Source of the DNA: Chloracidobacterium sp.
Lineage (GTDB): Bacteria > Acidobacteriota > Blastocatellia > Pyrinomonadales > Pyrinomonadaceae
DNA: 64,000 bases
Direction: 5' to 3'
NCBI GenBank assembly: GCA_016716365.1
Contig: JADJWM010000017.1
Location: 744,001-808,000, forward strand
Shown: positions 8,866 through 17,523 of the stretch, in pieces
How the letters are laid out: the number at the start of each line of letters is the position of its first letter
Numbering within the stretch: the first letter of the stretch is position 1
Notes under the pieces: generated by a model
Databases searched by the model: none
What the model saw: the letters and a program-made list of their open reading frames with translations, nothing else
Told to the model about the DNA's origin: nothing
Made by a program: the position numbers and the translations under genes

Positions 8866-9459
8866 TCAACCGGCCGCAGTATCGCTGCCATCTCCGGGAT
8901 CGTTTTCGGCAAACTTCTCCTGAAAATCTCTGGACGATCTCCGCAGCTCGATCCAGGCCTCGAACATCTCCGGCGATTGAAGCCAAAGCGTGAACCACTC
9001 GGCGATCTCGGCATATCTGGCCCGCACATTCGGGTCGATGGTCCCGGTTTGCGCGCGGTCGATCGCCTCAACGCGTGCCTCGACGCCGCACTCCTTTACC
9101 CGCCGGAGGCCCTCGTCATCGCCGTCACTCAAGTACTTTCTGCGAAGATTCTCGAGGCGTTTCAAGGACGCGGCCGCCTTTCCAAGGTCCGAGATAACGA
9201 CGATGTTCCTGAATGCGGCTTCGTACGGGTCGCCGGTCGCCCGTTCGACGTAAAGCTCCATGATCTCGGCGTGCCGAAGGATGGCGCCCTCGTCCGCAAG
9301 TAGCCGGGCAATGACCATCGGCGAATCGACGGCCTGCTTGCCGTATTGCCCAATGACGGCGGCTTCGATCGCGAGTATCTCGGCGGCACCGACGCTCTCA
9401 CAGTCAAGTGTTTCCCAAACCTCGATCATCAGATCCTGTTTGTTCCTGGCTGTGAACAT
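8866..9459 (-). CDS. conserved protein of unknown function
   Basis: About 197 residues from the ATG at 9459 (MFTARNKQDLMIEVWE); an in-frame ATG at 9531 adds a low-complexity leader that I do not trust. The protein is helical and charged (IARLLADEGAILRHAEIMEL, LENLRRKYLSDGDDEGL) and has no signal peptide or recognised catalytic motif. It sits between the heptose adenylyltransferase and rsmE on the same strand. It resembles uncharacterised proteins of Blastocatellia; no function is claimed. Confidence 0.65.
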   Translation of the reverse strand: MFTARNKQDLMIEVWETLDCESVGAAEILAIEAAVIGQYGKQAVDSPMVIARLLADEGAILRHAEIMELYVERATGDPYEAAFRNIVVISDLGKAAASLKRLENLRRKYLSDGDDEGLRRVKECGVEARVEAIDRAQTGTIDPNVRARYAEIAEWFTLWLQSPEMFEAWIELRRSSRDFQEKFAENDPGDGSDTAAG

Positions 9460-9551
9460 AATGCGGGATGAAGGTCCGGGTTTCTTCTCAGATCCCTGTG
9501 AATCGAGACGGGTCCAGGTTCTGAGGTTCAAACCCGGCCCTGCCCGAAATT

Positions 9552-10034
9552 CTATGACGCGTTGCCAATCTTCTCAAGAAGTTCGCTCGACGAATGGTCC
9601 TTCGGATCGCCGACGATCACGACCGTGCCGCCGCATTCCCTCACCACATCCCGTTCGGGTACGGACCCTTCCGTGTAGTCGGTCCCTTTGGCATGAAAGT
9701 CCGGCCGAATGGCACGGATGAGTTCTTCAACGGTCGGCTCGTCGAAGATCGTTACCGCATCGACCGGCCTAAGCGAGGCTATCACCTCGGCACGTTCATC
9801 CTGGGGCTGAACCGGTCGGCCGGCCCCCTTTAATGCGGCCACTTGCCGGTCCGAATTGATGCCGACCACAAGGAACCCGCCGACGGCTTTTGCCCCATCC
9901 AGATACCGGACGTGGCCGACATGCAGCAGGTCAAAGCATCCGTTCGCGAGGATGATCTTGCGGCCCGATGCCCTGACCGCTTCGGTGAGTGCTGCGAGCT
10001 TAGGGCGATCCAATATCGGTGCGCTATTAGACAT
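9552..10034 (-). CDS. rfaE2: heptose 1-phosphate adenylyltransferase (RfaE2/HldE C-domain)
   Basis: 160 residues of a cytidylyltransferase-like nucleotidyltransferase. ANGCFDLLHVGHVRYL carries the HxGH signature and VGINSDRQV, FHAKGTDYTEGSVPE and SSSELLEKI are typical of HldE C-terminal domains. It activates D-glycero-beta-D-manno-heptose 1-phosphate with ATP to make ADP-heptose for the LPS inner core, acting in the cytoplasm. In E. coli this domain is fused to the kinase; here they are separate genes 10 bases apart, with the kinase upstream. Confidence 0.9.
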   Translation of the reverse strand: MSNSAPILDRPKLAALTEAVRASGRKIILANGCFDLLHVGHVRYLDGAKAVGGFLVVGINSDRQVAALKGAGRPVQPQDERAEVIASLRPVDAVTIFDEPTVEELIRAIRPDFHAKGTDYTEGSVPERDVVRECGGTVVIVGDPKDHSSSELLEKIGNAS

Positions 10035-10044
10035 TCTTGAGGCC

Positions 10045-11052
10045 TTAGGCCGCGGAGCCCATTAAATTCGACGATCCCAAACGCTGAAGCGATCCGATCA
10101 GTTCATCTGACGAGATGGTCGCGGTCCCTTTTTTCATCACGACTATACCCCCAGCGTGATTCGCGACGACTGCCGCTTGTTCGTAGGTCATCCCCGAGGC
10201 CAGCCCCAGGGCGAAAACCGCGATGACCGTGTCGCCGGCCCCGGTCACGTCCACCGGTTCCTCGGATCCTATCGCCGCAAATGACACAGCCTGGGCACCC
10301 TCGCTTACGAGCAGCATCCCCTTGTTGCCCCTCGTCACGAGCATTGCTTTTAGGCCGAGACCCTTACGCAGTTCCTCACATCGGGCCGCGTCGATATCCG
10401 GTCCGATGAGCTGTTCGACCTCTTCCTGGTTAGGGGTTGCCGCCGTCGCTCCTTTCAATTCGGCCAGCCTGAAACGGGAATCGACGACAAACGGAATGTC
10501 GCGAGCGCGAGCCAACTGCCGCGCGAGACGGAACGTCTCGTCATCGACAACACCGTAATTGTAATCAGAACAGATGATCGCGTCGGCCGCGCCGACAGCT
10601 TCTGAGAGGCAAGCGTGCAAGCTGGCCCTTACTTCGGGGCTTATTGTTTCACGGTTTTCGTAATCGATCCGTATCACCTGCTGACGTGCAGCATAATGCT
10701 GGCCCGCAAGGACCCTTACTTTGGTGGTGGTGGTCATCGCCGGATCGATGAGGATACCGGCTGGATCGATACCCCGGCTTCGAAGTGCCTCCAGAAGAAG
10801 GGCCCCGTTCGAATCGTCGCCGACAACGCCGACCGGCCGGGGCTTAGAACCGAGCGACGCCAGGTTTGCTGCTGCATTGGCGGCCCCGCCGGGACGTGTT
10901 TCGGTTTCGTCGTGCCTAAGGATAAAGACCGGTGCCTCACGCGAAACCCTCGATATTGTGCCCCGGAGAAATTGATCGGCAACGAGGTCGCCGACGATCA
11001 CGACGCGTTTCGAAGGGAACTCATCACGGACTATTCCGACAAGGTCTCTCAT
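10045..11052 (-). CDS. rfaE1: heptose 7-phosphate kinase (RfaE1/HldE N-domain)
   Basis: 335 residues of a PfkB-family sugar kinase. The N-terminal GDLVADQFLRGTISRVSREA and RPGGAANAAANLASLG bind sugar, and DVTGAGDTVIAVFALGLA near residue 270 is the anion-hole/catalytic Asp motif. It phosphorylates D-glycero-beta-D-manno-heptose 7-phosphate at C1. The adenylyltransferase follows after 10 bases, so the pair supplies consecutive steps to ADP-heptose. The window shows no other LPS genes. Confidence 0.9.
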   Translation of the reverse strand: MRDLVGIVRDEFPSKRVVIVGDLVADQFLRGTISRVSREAPVFILRHDETETRPGGAANAAANLASLGSKPRPVGVVGDDSNGALLLEALRSRGIDPAGILIDPAMTTTTKVRVLAGQHYAARQQVIRIDYENRETISPEVRASLHACLSEAVGAADAIICSDYNYGVVDDETFRLARQLARARDIPFVVDSRFRLAELKGATAATPNQEEVEQLIGPDIDAARCEELRKGLGLKAMLVTRGNKGMLLVSEGAQAVSFAAIGSEEPVDVTGAGDTVIAVFALGLASGMTYEQAAVVANHAGGIVVMKKGTATISSDELIGSLQRLGSSNLMGSAA

Positions 11053-11096
11053 CTTAACCTGCTCGAATTATTGCAGAACACCGCAAAAAATTGAAA

Positions 11097-11121
11097 GGCC
11101 GGCGAAATCGTCTCGCCGGCC
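11097..11121 (-). terminator. rho-independent terminator of the FG-GAP gene
   Basis: A perfect 9-bp stem, GGCCGGCGA with TCGCCGGCC, closes a 7-base loop; on the minus strand it is followed by TTTCAATTTTTTG. It lies 26 bases past the stop of the FG-GAP gene and just before rfaE1. Confidence 0.75.
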
Positions 11122-11146
11122 CTTACTCTGTCCTTGCGAACCAAGA

Positions 11147-12109
11147 TCAATGGGTGTCGTAGCTTGCGATCGGGAAATCGTTCGGCTGACCCCAATTAAC
11201 AACGTTGAAATTGCCGTTCACCGGATTGAACACGTAGAATTTGCCGTCGGAATTACGCCAGATGCCGTACTCCGTTTTTCCGTCGCCGTCGTAATCGTTC
11301 TGTGCAAGCAGATCGGTCCCGGTCACGCCCCAAGTGAAGATCGTCATTTGCGAATCGGAACTTCTGCGGACGTACCAGGTCAGATTCGAGGTCGGCGTCG
11401 AGCCTTCGCGAACGACCGCGATGTCGGTCTTACCGTCGCCGTCCCAGTCGCCCGGTGCAACAAGGTCGTTGGATTGACCGAACGGGATCACCGTGAAGGC
11501 AGTCGTCGTCTGAATGTAGAACGTGCTCTCAGAGGTTCCCGTTGCTCCCGGCCTCTGCACAGCTAGATCGAATTTGCCGTCGCCGTCATAATCGCCCGGT
11601 GCGGTATAGTCGGTCGCGAGACCGAACTGGCGGCCTTCAAAACCGTTGGTGCTGCTATAGAACAGATACCAGATCATATTGCCGCCCGTCCTGCGGACGA
11701 CCGCCATGTCGGTCTTTCCGTCACCGTCGTAATCGCGGGCGATCGGCTGGTCACCGGGAACGCCCCAGATGTGGATGGTGAACGTGTTCGTTGTGCTGAA
11801 GATCCGATACCATGCGCCGGTCGTTTCACGCCATACGGCGATATCGCCGATCCCGTCGCCGTCATAATCGCCCGGAACCATCCAGTCTTCGTTTGGGACC
11901 CCCCAGTCCTGCTGACGGATCGTGCCGCCGCTGCGGAGGATATACCAACGACTATTTTCCGGCCTGAAAATGTAGTAATCGGCCTTATCGTCGCCATCTG
12001 AGTCAAAAGCGTCCCGCAAGCTGACCTGTGCTGCTGAGGGTATTGCAAGGACTGCGACAAACATCGCTGCCAGAACTGATCGACCGAGACCGGCTAATGA
12101 ACTTCTCAT
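11147..12109 (-). CDS. secreted FG-GAP/VCBS repeat protein
   Basis: 320 residues with a signal peptide (LAAMFVAVLAIPSAAQ). Six calcium-loop repeats follow, of the form DxDGDGxxDxAV (for example DYDGDGKTDMAVV), about 45-50 residues apart and each followed by a WY-containing strand. This should form a beta-propeller stabilised by Ca2+, exported to the envelope or medium. Several such proteins are usual in Blastocatellia; their ligands are unknown. It has its own terminator at 11097-11121. Confidence 0.85.
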   Translation of the reverse strand: MRSSLAGLGRSVLAAMFVAVLAIPSAAQVSLRDAFDSDGDDKADYYIFRPENSRWYILRSGGTIRQQDWGVPNEDWMVPGDYDGDGIGDIAVWRETTGAWYRIFSTTNTFTIHIWGVPGDQPIARDYDGDGKTDMAVVRRTGGNMIWYLFYSSTNGFEGRQFGLATDYTAPGDYDGDGKFDLAVQRPGATGTSESTFYIQTTTAFTVIPFGQSNDLVAPGDWDGDGKTDIAVVREGSTPTSNLTWYVRRSSDSQMTIFTWGVTGTDLLAQNDYDGDGKTEYGIWRNSDGKFYVFNPVNGNFNVVNWGQPNDFPIASYDTH

Positions 12110-12325
12110 TTCTGTTTTCCTTTTGATTTTTATTATCTGTAGGCCTACGCCATTCGGCAGCGTCAGGGGCTAAGAATCTTAAATATACTACGCGCCCGAG
12201 CCTAATTGCAACAAATTCCTTTCTGACCCGGACTCCCAAAAAACGATGACGAGCGGGCCTAGAAAATCAAGGTTTCGGGACTTAGACGTCCCTATAAATA
12301 CAAAAGTTGTAAAATCAACCAATTT

Positions 12326-13915
12326 CTACGGAATACCGGTCCTGGATTGGATAATATTGATCGATTTTCCTGCGACCGTGACGGTACTATTTCTTGTGAT
12401 CGTGGAGTTTAACCGCACTCGGAAGGTCACCGTCGAATTGCCCGAGAAAGAAGCGGCGTCCGACACTACGATCCAATTCGCATTGCTTTTGGCGCCAAAA
12501 TCGCAATTTGCCGGGGCACTGACGGCGAGCGAGAACTGCCCCCCTTTCGTAGGCATAAACACCGTGTCCTCAGGCATTTGAAAGCTGCAGACGGTCGGCT
12601 CCTGCAGAGCGCGAGCGACGTTAAGCCGGCCACCCGACCTGACAATGCCGTTCCACGCGGGCAATTGGTCGACGGTGTTCAGGAGGGTAGCTTTTAGAGA
12701 TGCCAAAGAAAGTTCGGGCCTGTGTGCCGCCAGGAGCGCAGCCGCTCCGGCAACGTGCGGTGCGGCCATCGAGGTTCCCGAGAAACTTCCGTAATTCGCG
12801 GCCGACATCAGGGTGCTGAGGATCGAGGTGCCGGGCGCCGCAAGGTCCACGCTCAAGGGGCCGAAGTTAGACGACGTATTGCGTGTATCTGAAGAGGTCG
12901 AATTTGCTACCGAGATGATCGACGGGCTGTCATAAGCCGCCGGGTACGACGGTAAGACATCGCTGTTGTTGCCGTCATTTCCTGCCGAAAAAACCTGCAG
13001 GACGCCGGCGTCGCCAAGTGCGTCGATAGCGTCCTTCGTTGCCTGGTCATATCCGCACGCTTCGTCGCAGCCGCCGTATGAATTGTTCGTCACGCGGATA
13101 TTAACGCCGCGGAGTTTCATCATCCGAACGTAATTATAGGCGTTTATCAGCATCGCCGAGGTCGTGCCGAAGCCGGAACTGTTATAGATCTTTATCGACA
13201 TTATCTTGACGTTCCAATTAACGCCGACGACGCCCAGTCCGTTGTTTCCAACGGCACCGAGCGTTCCCGCAGTGTGAGTGCCGTGGTTATGCTGGTCTGA
13301 CGGATCGGGATCATTGAAGAAAAAATCGTATCCGTAAAAGTCATCAACGAACCCATTATTGTCGTCATCGATACCGTTGTTTGCGACCTCGTTCGAATTC
13401 GTCCAAAGATTCGCCGCGAGGTCCTCATGATCAAGTCGCGTGCCAGTGTCGATATTGGCGATCACCACCTCCGGACTGCCGGTCGCGGTCTCCCAGGCTT
13501 CCGGTGCGGAGATCTTCGCCATTCCCCAGAGCGACCCGAAACTCGGATCGTTAGGCGTCAGGTGGAGGCGGTAATAGAAGTTCGGTTGGGCGGCTTCGAC
13601 GCTAGGGTCGTTGAGGAATTCGGCGATCGCCTCTTGGGTCCTTTTCCCGGACGGCAGACTCAATCGGGTCCAGCCAAGATCTCCGAATCGTTCGATGACC
13701 GACGCCCCGCGTTTCCGGGCTATTGATCGCGCGGCGGAAGGCCCGGTGCTTGGCCGAAACTTCACCAGGATCTCTCCCTCGACGCGGCCGGGCCCGCCAT
13801 GCTGAGATAATCCAATGCTCGGCAAGGCCAAGATCAGGAAGAGCACTGCTCTAAAGAGAGAACTCTCGCCAAAGATCGAGCGTCGCTTGATGGGGAATAA
13901 ATTGAGGGCAATCAC
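12326..13915 (-). CDS. secreted subtilisin-like serine protease with BACON-like tail
   Basis: An S8 peptidase with all parts visible. A hydrophobic export segment (AVLFLILALPSIGLSQ) leads to an I9-like propeptide beginning GEILVKFRP. The catalytic Asp lies in VVIANIDTGTRLDHEDL, His in HNHGTHTAGTLG and Ser in SGTSMAAPHVAGAAAL. The last 85 residues (NCDFGAKSNANWIVVSD and after) form a BACON-like domain. The longest open frame begins inside tRNA-His (13961-14037), so that start is spurious. I use GTG at 13915, but there is no clear ribosome site and a GTG at 13942 is also possible. It acts outside the cytoplasm. Confidence 0.85.
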   Translation of the reverse strand: MIALNLFPIKRRSIFGESSLFRAVLFLILALPSIGLSQHGGPGRVEGEILVKFRPSTGPSAARSIARKRGASVIERFGDLGWTRLSLPSGKRTQEAIAEFLNDPSVEAAQPNFYYRLHLTPNDPSFGSLWGMAKISAPEAWETATGSPEVVIANIDTGTRLDHEDLAANLWTNSNEVANNGIDDDNNGFVDDFYGYDFFFNDPDPSDQHNHGTHTAGTLGAVGNNGLGVVGVNWNVKIMSIKIYNSSGFGTTSAMLINAYNYVRMMKLRGVNIRVTNNSYGGCDEACGYDQATKDAIDALGDAGVLQVFSAGNDGNNSDVLPSYPAAYDSPSIISVANSTSSDTRNTSSNFGPLSVDLAAPGTSILSTLMSAANYGSFSGTSMAAPHVAGAAALLAAHRPELSLASLKATLLNTVDQLPAWNGIVRSGGRLNVARALQEPTVCSFQMPEDTVFMPTKGGQFSLAVSAPANCDFGAKSNANWIVVSDAASFSGNSTVTFRVRLNSTITRNSTVTVAGKSINIIQSRTGIP

Positions 13916-13960
13916 GAATAGAGTCCGGAAATTAGCATACACGTTCCGGATCGATTTGAA

Positions 13961-14037
13961 TGGGGCGGCTAGTGGGATTCGAACCCACGACATCCTGAAC
14001 CACAATCAGGCGCTCTAACCACTGAACTATAGCCGCC
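13961..14037 (-). tRNA. tRNA-His (GTG anticodon)
   Basis: A complete cloverleaf on the minus strand. The anticodon loop sits in CTGATTGTGGTTCAG and the T-arm reads GTGGGTTCGAATCCCAC. The acceptor carries the extra G at -1 opposite C73, the identity element of tRNA-His. CCA is encoded directly after C73 (13961-13963). Confidence 0.95.
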
Positions 14038-14111
14038 ATAACTAGACTTTGGACCCGGGATCTCGCCGCTTCGGAAGTCAATTCCGAGATCTTAAATCCC
14101 AGATCGAATCT

Positions 14112-14185
14112 CGCCCCCGGCACGACTCGAACGTGCGACCCACAGCTTAGAAGGCTGTTGCTCTATCCGGCTGAGCTACGGGAGC
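14112..14185 (-). tRNA. tRNA-Arg (TCT anticodon)
   Basis: A complete cloverleaf on the minus strand. Acceptor GCTCCCG pairs with CGGGGGC (one G-U pair), and the anticodon stem ACAGC/GCTGT holds the loop CTTCTAA with anticodon TCT, reading AGA. CCA is not encoded, unlike the neighbouring tRNA-His. Confidence 0.93.
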
Positions 14186-14225
14186 ATAGCCAGAGTAACT
14201 TCCAATCTTAGCTATTGATCATTAC

Positions 14226-14348
14226 CTAGTCAAACAAATTCACGGCCCAGATAGCGAGACACAGCACGAACGAGACGAAAAAAGGAAATACGCGGATGAA
14301 CGCCGTCAGACCGGCCTCGGACCTGAAATTGGGATTAGGCGGCTTCAT
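14226..14348 (-). CDS. small membrane protein overlapping the end of cmk
   Basis: A 40-codon frame starting MKPPNPNFRSEAGL and ending in one hydrophobic segment (AFIRVFPFFVSFVLCLAIW) long enough to span a membrane. The ATG lies within the last codons of cmk in another frame (14-base overlap), so translation could be coupled to cmk. It fills the space between cmk and tRNA-Arg. No strong ribosome site is visible. Its composition argues for a real gene, but it is unproven. Confidence 0.45.
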   Translation of the reverse strand: MKPPNPNFRSEAGLTAFIRVFPFFVSFVLCLAIWAVNLFD

Positions 14349-15012
14349 TCTGATATTGGACGACCGCGGCGAGCATTTGTTCGAAAACTTCGGTCAGATC
14401 AAGTTCGCTGGTATCTATCACAACCGAGTCCTCGGCGATGGTCAGGGGTGAATCGAGGCGGGAAACGTCGCGATCATCGCGCTCGTTGATCTCGGCAAGC
14501 GTTTGTTCGTACGTAGATATCCGGCCCTTTGCACGATCTTCTTCGAACCGGCGTGATGCCCGTGCCTCCGGCTTTGCGGTCAAAAAGAACTTGATATCGG
14601 CATCGGGAAAGACGACGCTCCCGATATCGCGGCCCTCAAGGACGCATCCATTTGGAGCGGCCTTTCCGATCCGACGCTGCTGGTCTACCATCACTCGCCT
14701 CACAGCAGAGTTGGTCGATACTACCGAAGCGGCCTGGGCCATCTTCAAAGTCCGGATCTCAGAAGATACGTCTTCGCCGTTAAGCAAGACCCGCATTGAA
14801 TCCGGCTCTCCGGTCAGCTCGATAACTGCGCTTTCGGCGGCGGATTCAACGGCTTTCACGTCTTCCAGTTCTACGCCCTGACGGATCGCCGCCAACGCGG
14901 CCGCGCGATACATCGCCCCGGTGTCGAGATAAAGAAGGCCAAATCGTTTGGCCAGCATCTTGCCAAGTGTAGATTTTCCCGCGCCCGAAGGGCCATCGAT
15001 CGCAATGATCAT
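14335..15012 (-). CDS. cmk: cytidylate kinase
   Basis: 225 residues, full length. It has P-loop IAIDGPSGAGKSTLGKMLA at the start, LYLDTGAMYRAAAL, and GRDIGSVVFPDADIKFFLTA in the middle, all diagnostic of CMP/dCMP kinase. It phosphorylates CMP and dCMP with ATP in the cytoplasm. Its ATG overlaps the stop of the upstream YjbR-like gene (ATGA, 15009-15012), so the two are translationally coupled. Confidence 0.95.
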   Translation of the reverse strand: MIIAIDGPSGAGKSTLGKMLAKRFGLLYLDTGAMYRAAALAAIRQGVELEDVKAVESAAESAVIELTGEPDSMRVLLNGEDVSSEIRTLKMAQAASVVSTNSAVRRVMVDQQRRIGKAAPNGCVLEGRDIGSVVFPDADIKFFLTAKPEARASRRFEEDRAKGRISTYEQTLAEINERDDRDVSRLDSPLTIAEDSVVIDTSELDLTEVFEQMLAAVVQYQNEAA

Positions 15013-15359
15013 GATCTGCGAAGTTCCTTTCGGAGGGCGGCCGGGAGATTCTCGTAAACGAGAAGGTAAGAACGAGAGATCAGATCCTCAAATTCCTCTT
15101 CATCAAGGGCTTCCGGGTCTTCGACGGCAACCCAGTGGTAACGCGCGACGTACGGAGCCGGTACCACGCCCTCTCTTTCGACCAACTCGGCAAACCTCTC
15201 CGGTGTACATTTGAACGATATCTGCGATCCGGGGGATTCCAGGCCCGTAACACAGAAAAGTTTGCCACCGACCGAAAAGCAGAGGTCCTTACCCCACTTA
15301 ACATCCTCGGTCGCGTGTGGGAAGGAAAGACATAACTCTCTTAGCTCTTCAATGTTCAT
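15009..15359 (-). CDS. MmcQ/YjbR-family protein
   Basis: 116 residues starting MNIEELRELCLSFPHATED, with LCFSVGGKLFCV, ISFKCTPERFAELVE and RYHWVAVED, the usual signature of the YjbR/CyaY-like fold. The family is thought to bind nucleic acid or protein, but its role is not established. The ATG at 15359 fits the family start; upstream in-frame codons belong to the promoter region. It overlaps cmk by four bases. Confidence 0.8.
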   Translation of the reverse strand: MNIEELRELCLSFPHATEDVKWGKDLCFSVGGKLFCVTGLESPGSQISFKCTPERFAELVEREGVVPAPYVARYHWVAVEDPEALDEEEFEDLISRSYLLVYENLPAALRKELRRS

Positions 15360-15438
15360 CGTTGAAGCAAATTTCTCCTGAATTGTTAAGGGAGTGAAAA
15401 ACGAAATGGTTGGAGGCCCATCCATAGAAAGACCAATA

Positions 15439-16470
15439 TTACGACAGAAACCGATGAAGTGCACCAACCGCGGTATCGATATCCGACTCGGACACATCGC
15501 GATGCGTAACCATCCGGATCGAACTGCCAAATCCCGAAGCGAGGACACCCTCGGCCTTCAGGCCGTAGCAGATCTCATCGGAACCCTTTCCGGTGCCCGA
15601 AATATCGAAGATCACGATGTTCGTAACGACCTGTTCCGGATCGACCGCGATACCTTTTATCCCTGCCAACCCCTCGGCCAAACGACGAGCATTTCTATGG
15701 TCGGCGATGAGTCGATCGGCCGGGTCCGTTAAGGCAACGATACCGGCCGCGGCGATGATGCCGGCCTGCCGCATCCCGCCGCCCATACGTTTTCGCCATA
15801 AATGAGCTTCGGTGATGAATTCGCGGCTGCCGACGAGGACAGATCCGACGGGTGCGCCAAGTCCTTTTGAAAGGCAAAACTGCACCGAATCACAATCCCG
15901 TGTCAATTCTGCTACCGTACTTCCCGTAGCGGCAGACGCGTTAAAGATGCGGGCCCCATCCAGGTGAACCGGTATATCAAGGCGGTGGGCTTTGCCGCAT
16001 ATATCGCCGCAGTGCTCCGCGGTCATTACTGTTCCGCCGCCCAGGTTGTGCGAATTCTCCAGGCATATAAGTCCGGTCTCCGCCGAATGGTCGGAACCCG
16101 GAGCACGGACCGCCTTTTCGATCTCGGGCCATGTCAGGTGGCCTGTGCCGTTCTCGCTGGCGACGGTTCGAAACAGGATCCCGGCAAGGACTGCGGACAT
16201 GGCGAGTTCGTAATTGAAAACGTGCGTCCGCTCTTCGATCACGACCTCCTGACCAGGCCGGGTGTGCACTTTTACGGCAATTTGATTGCCCATCGTCCCG
16301 CTGGCAACAAATAGGGCGGCTTCTTTCTCAAAGATCTCGGCGGAAAGTTCCTGCAGCCGATTGACCGTGGGGTCCTCCCCGTAAACGTCATCGCCAACAT
16401 CGGCCGCCACCATCGCGGCACGCATTTCAGGGGTTGGTCGGGTGACTGTATCGCTCCTAAGATCGATCAT
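15439..16470 (-). CDS. ltaE: low-specificity L-threonine aldolase
   Basis: 343 residues of a fold-type I PLP enzyme. It starts MIDLRSDTVTRPTPEMR, has GDDVYGEDPTVNRL, IPVHLDGARIFNA (cofactor Asp) and the Schiff-base lysine in QFCLSKGLGAPVGS. It cleaves threonine or allo-threonine to glycine and acetaldehyde. Length and all motifs are normal. The next gene in the same direction is the YjbR-like gene about 80 bases downstream. Confidence 0.92.
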   Translation of the reverse strand: MIDLRSDTVTRPTPEMRAAMVAADVGDDVYGEDPTVNRLQELSAEIFEKEAALFVASGTMGNQIAVKVHTRPGQEVVIEERTHVFNYELAMSAVLAGILFRTVASENGTGHLTWPEIEKAVRAPGSDHSAETGLICLENSHNLGGGTVMTAEHCGDICGKAHRLDIPVHLDGARIFNASAATGSTVAELTRDCDSVQFCLSKGLGAPVGSVLVGSREFITEAHLWRKRMGGGMRQAGIIAAAGIVALTDPADRLIADHRNARRLAEGLAGIKGIAVDPEQVVTNIVIFDISGTGKGSDEICYGLKAEGVLASGFGSSIRMVTHRDVSESDIDTAVGALHRFLS

Positions 16471-16503
16471 GAGACGGGCGCGGATCTGACGCTGGCCGGG
16501 CGG

Positions 16504-17364
16504 TCACGGCTTAATCGAATCCCAGAACAGTTTGGTCTGGTCGACATAGTTCGCATTCTTGGCTTCAGTGGCCCATGCATTCGCTTCTGCGATCACTTTC
16601 AAAGCATCGGCCCGTTTTCCGGCCTTATCCAGGATCCGAGCCCTCAGAAGGCCGTACCGAGGATTCTTGGGGCTTTTCTCAAGGGCCGTAAGTATCCATT
16701 CATCGGCTTTTTTTAGATCTTTGCTGTTATGGAAATTGTATTCGGCCGCAAGAAAGTAGTTCTGATGGCTCATGCCGCCCGGTGCGGCAGAAAAAGCCGC
16801 GATCTGTTCGGCGACACGGGCATCAACATCGAATTCGATCGGGAACTTAACCTGGGTGTTCTCCCACGCCAGCTTCAGGTTCATCGAGGATGACGTGATG
16901 TCAGAAAAGCCGATGGTGAAAGTCTCGACGAATGCGGACGTCCGGCCCGGCTTAACCTTGAACCGAAACGCGTCTTCTTCCTGCTTGTAGACATTCCCCG
17001 AAAGCGCGCGGTGCCTGGTGTTCGTGTGTATGATCATCGTCCATTCAGTTTCGCCCGGGATCGAATAGAGCGCATACGTTCCGGCCTTCAAAGCGTTGCC
17101 GGCGATCTTAACATCCTCGGTGAACGTGAGTTGTGTGGAGGCGTTAGCTCCGGTTCGCCATATCGCATTATAGGGAACAAGGTCTCCGAAGATCTTCCGT
17201 CCTTTTGCGCTTGGGCGCGCGTAGCTGAGCTTAACCTTCGTCAGCCCGACCTCCTGCTCGATGAGAGTGAGCGGGCTCAGCACCGGGACCCTAAGGTTCT
17301 GGGCCTGTGCAAGGGCGAGATGGGCAGATAACAGCAAGATTGAAAGAGCAACTGCAAACTTCAT
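16504..17364 (-). CDS. secreted DUF2911 protein
   Basis: 286 residues with signal peptide MKFAVALSILLLSAHLALA. The DUF2911 core is recognisable from VKLSYARPSAKGRKIFGDLV, PYNAIWRTGANASTQL and LKAGTYALYSIPGETEWTMI. The C-terminal third has a TPR-like helical pattern (LKKADEWILTALEKSPKNPR). The family is abundant in Bacteroidota and Acidobacteriota envelopes; its biochemical role is unknown. Confidence 0.85.
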   Translation of the reverse strand: MKFAVALSILLLSAHLALAQAQNLRVPVLSPLTLIEQEVGLTKVKLSYARPSAKGRKIFGDLVPYNAIWRTGANASTQLTFTEDVKIAGNALKAGTYALYSIPGETEWTMIIHTNTRHRALSGNVYKQEEDAFRFKVKPGRTSAFVETFTIGFSDITSSSMNLKLAWENTQVKFPIEFDVDARVAEQIAAFSAAPGGMSHQNYFLAAEYNFHNSKDLKKADEWILTALEKSPKNPRYGLLRARILDKAGKRADALKVIAEANAWATEAKNANYVDQTKLFWDSIKP

Positions 17365-17523
17365 TTGGACCTCCTTTTTTCAAACCGGATAAGTCACGAA
17401 CTCCGACGGTAAGACGTCCTTTGTTGGAACCACCTATGTACCGCCCATTAACTTCGTTTTTTAAATGATATTTCTTCCCTTCAAGAATTGCCAAGTCGGT
17501 CAAGCCTTTCGATTTGATCACAA

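Noticed and set aside
13916..14005. N-terminal extension of the subtilase (MWFRMSWVRIP...)
   Set aside because: It is the translated complement of the tRNA-His gene; such MWFRM/VRIPL peptides are a common tRNA artefact.
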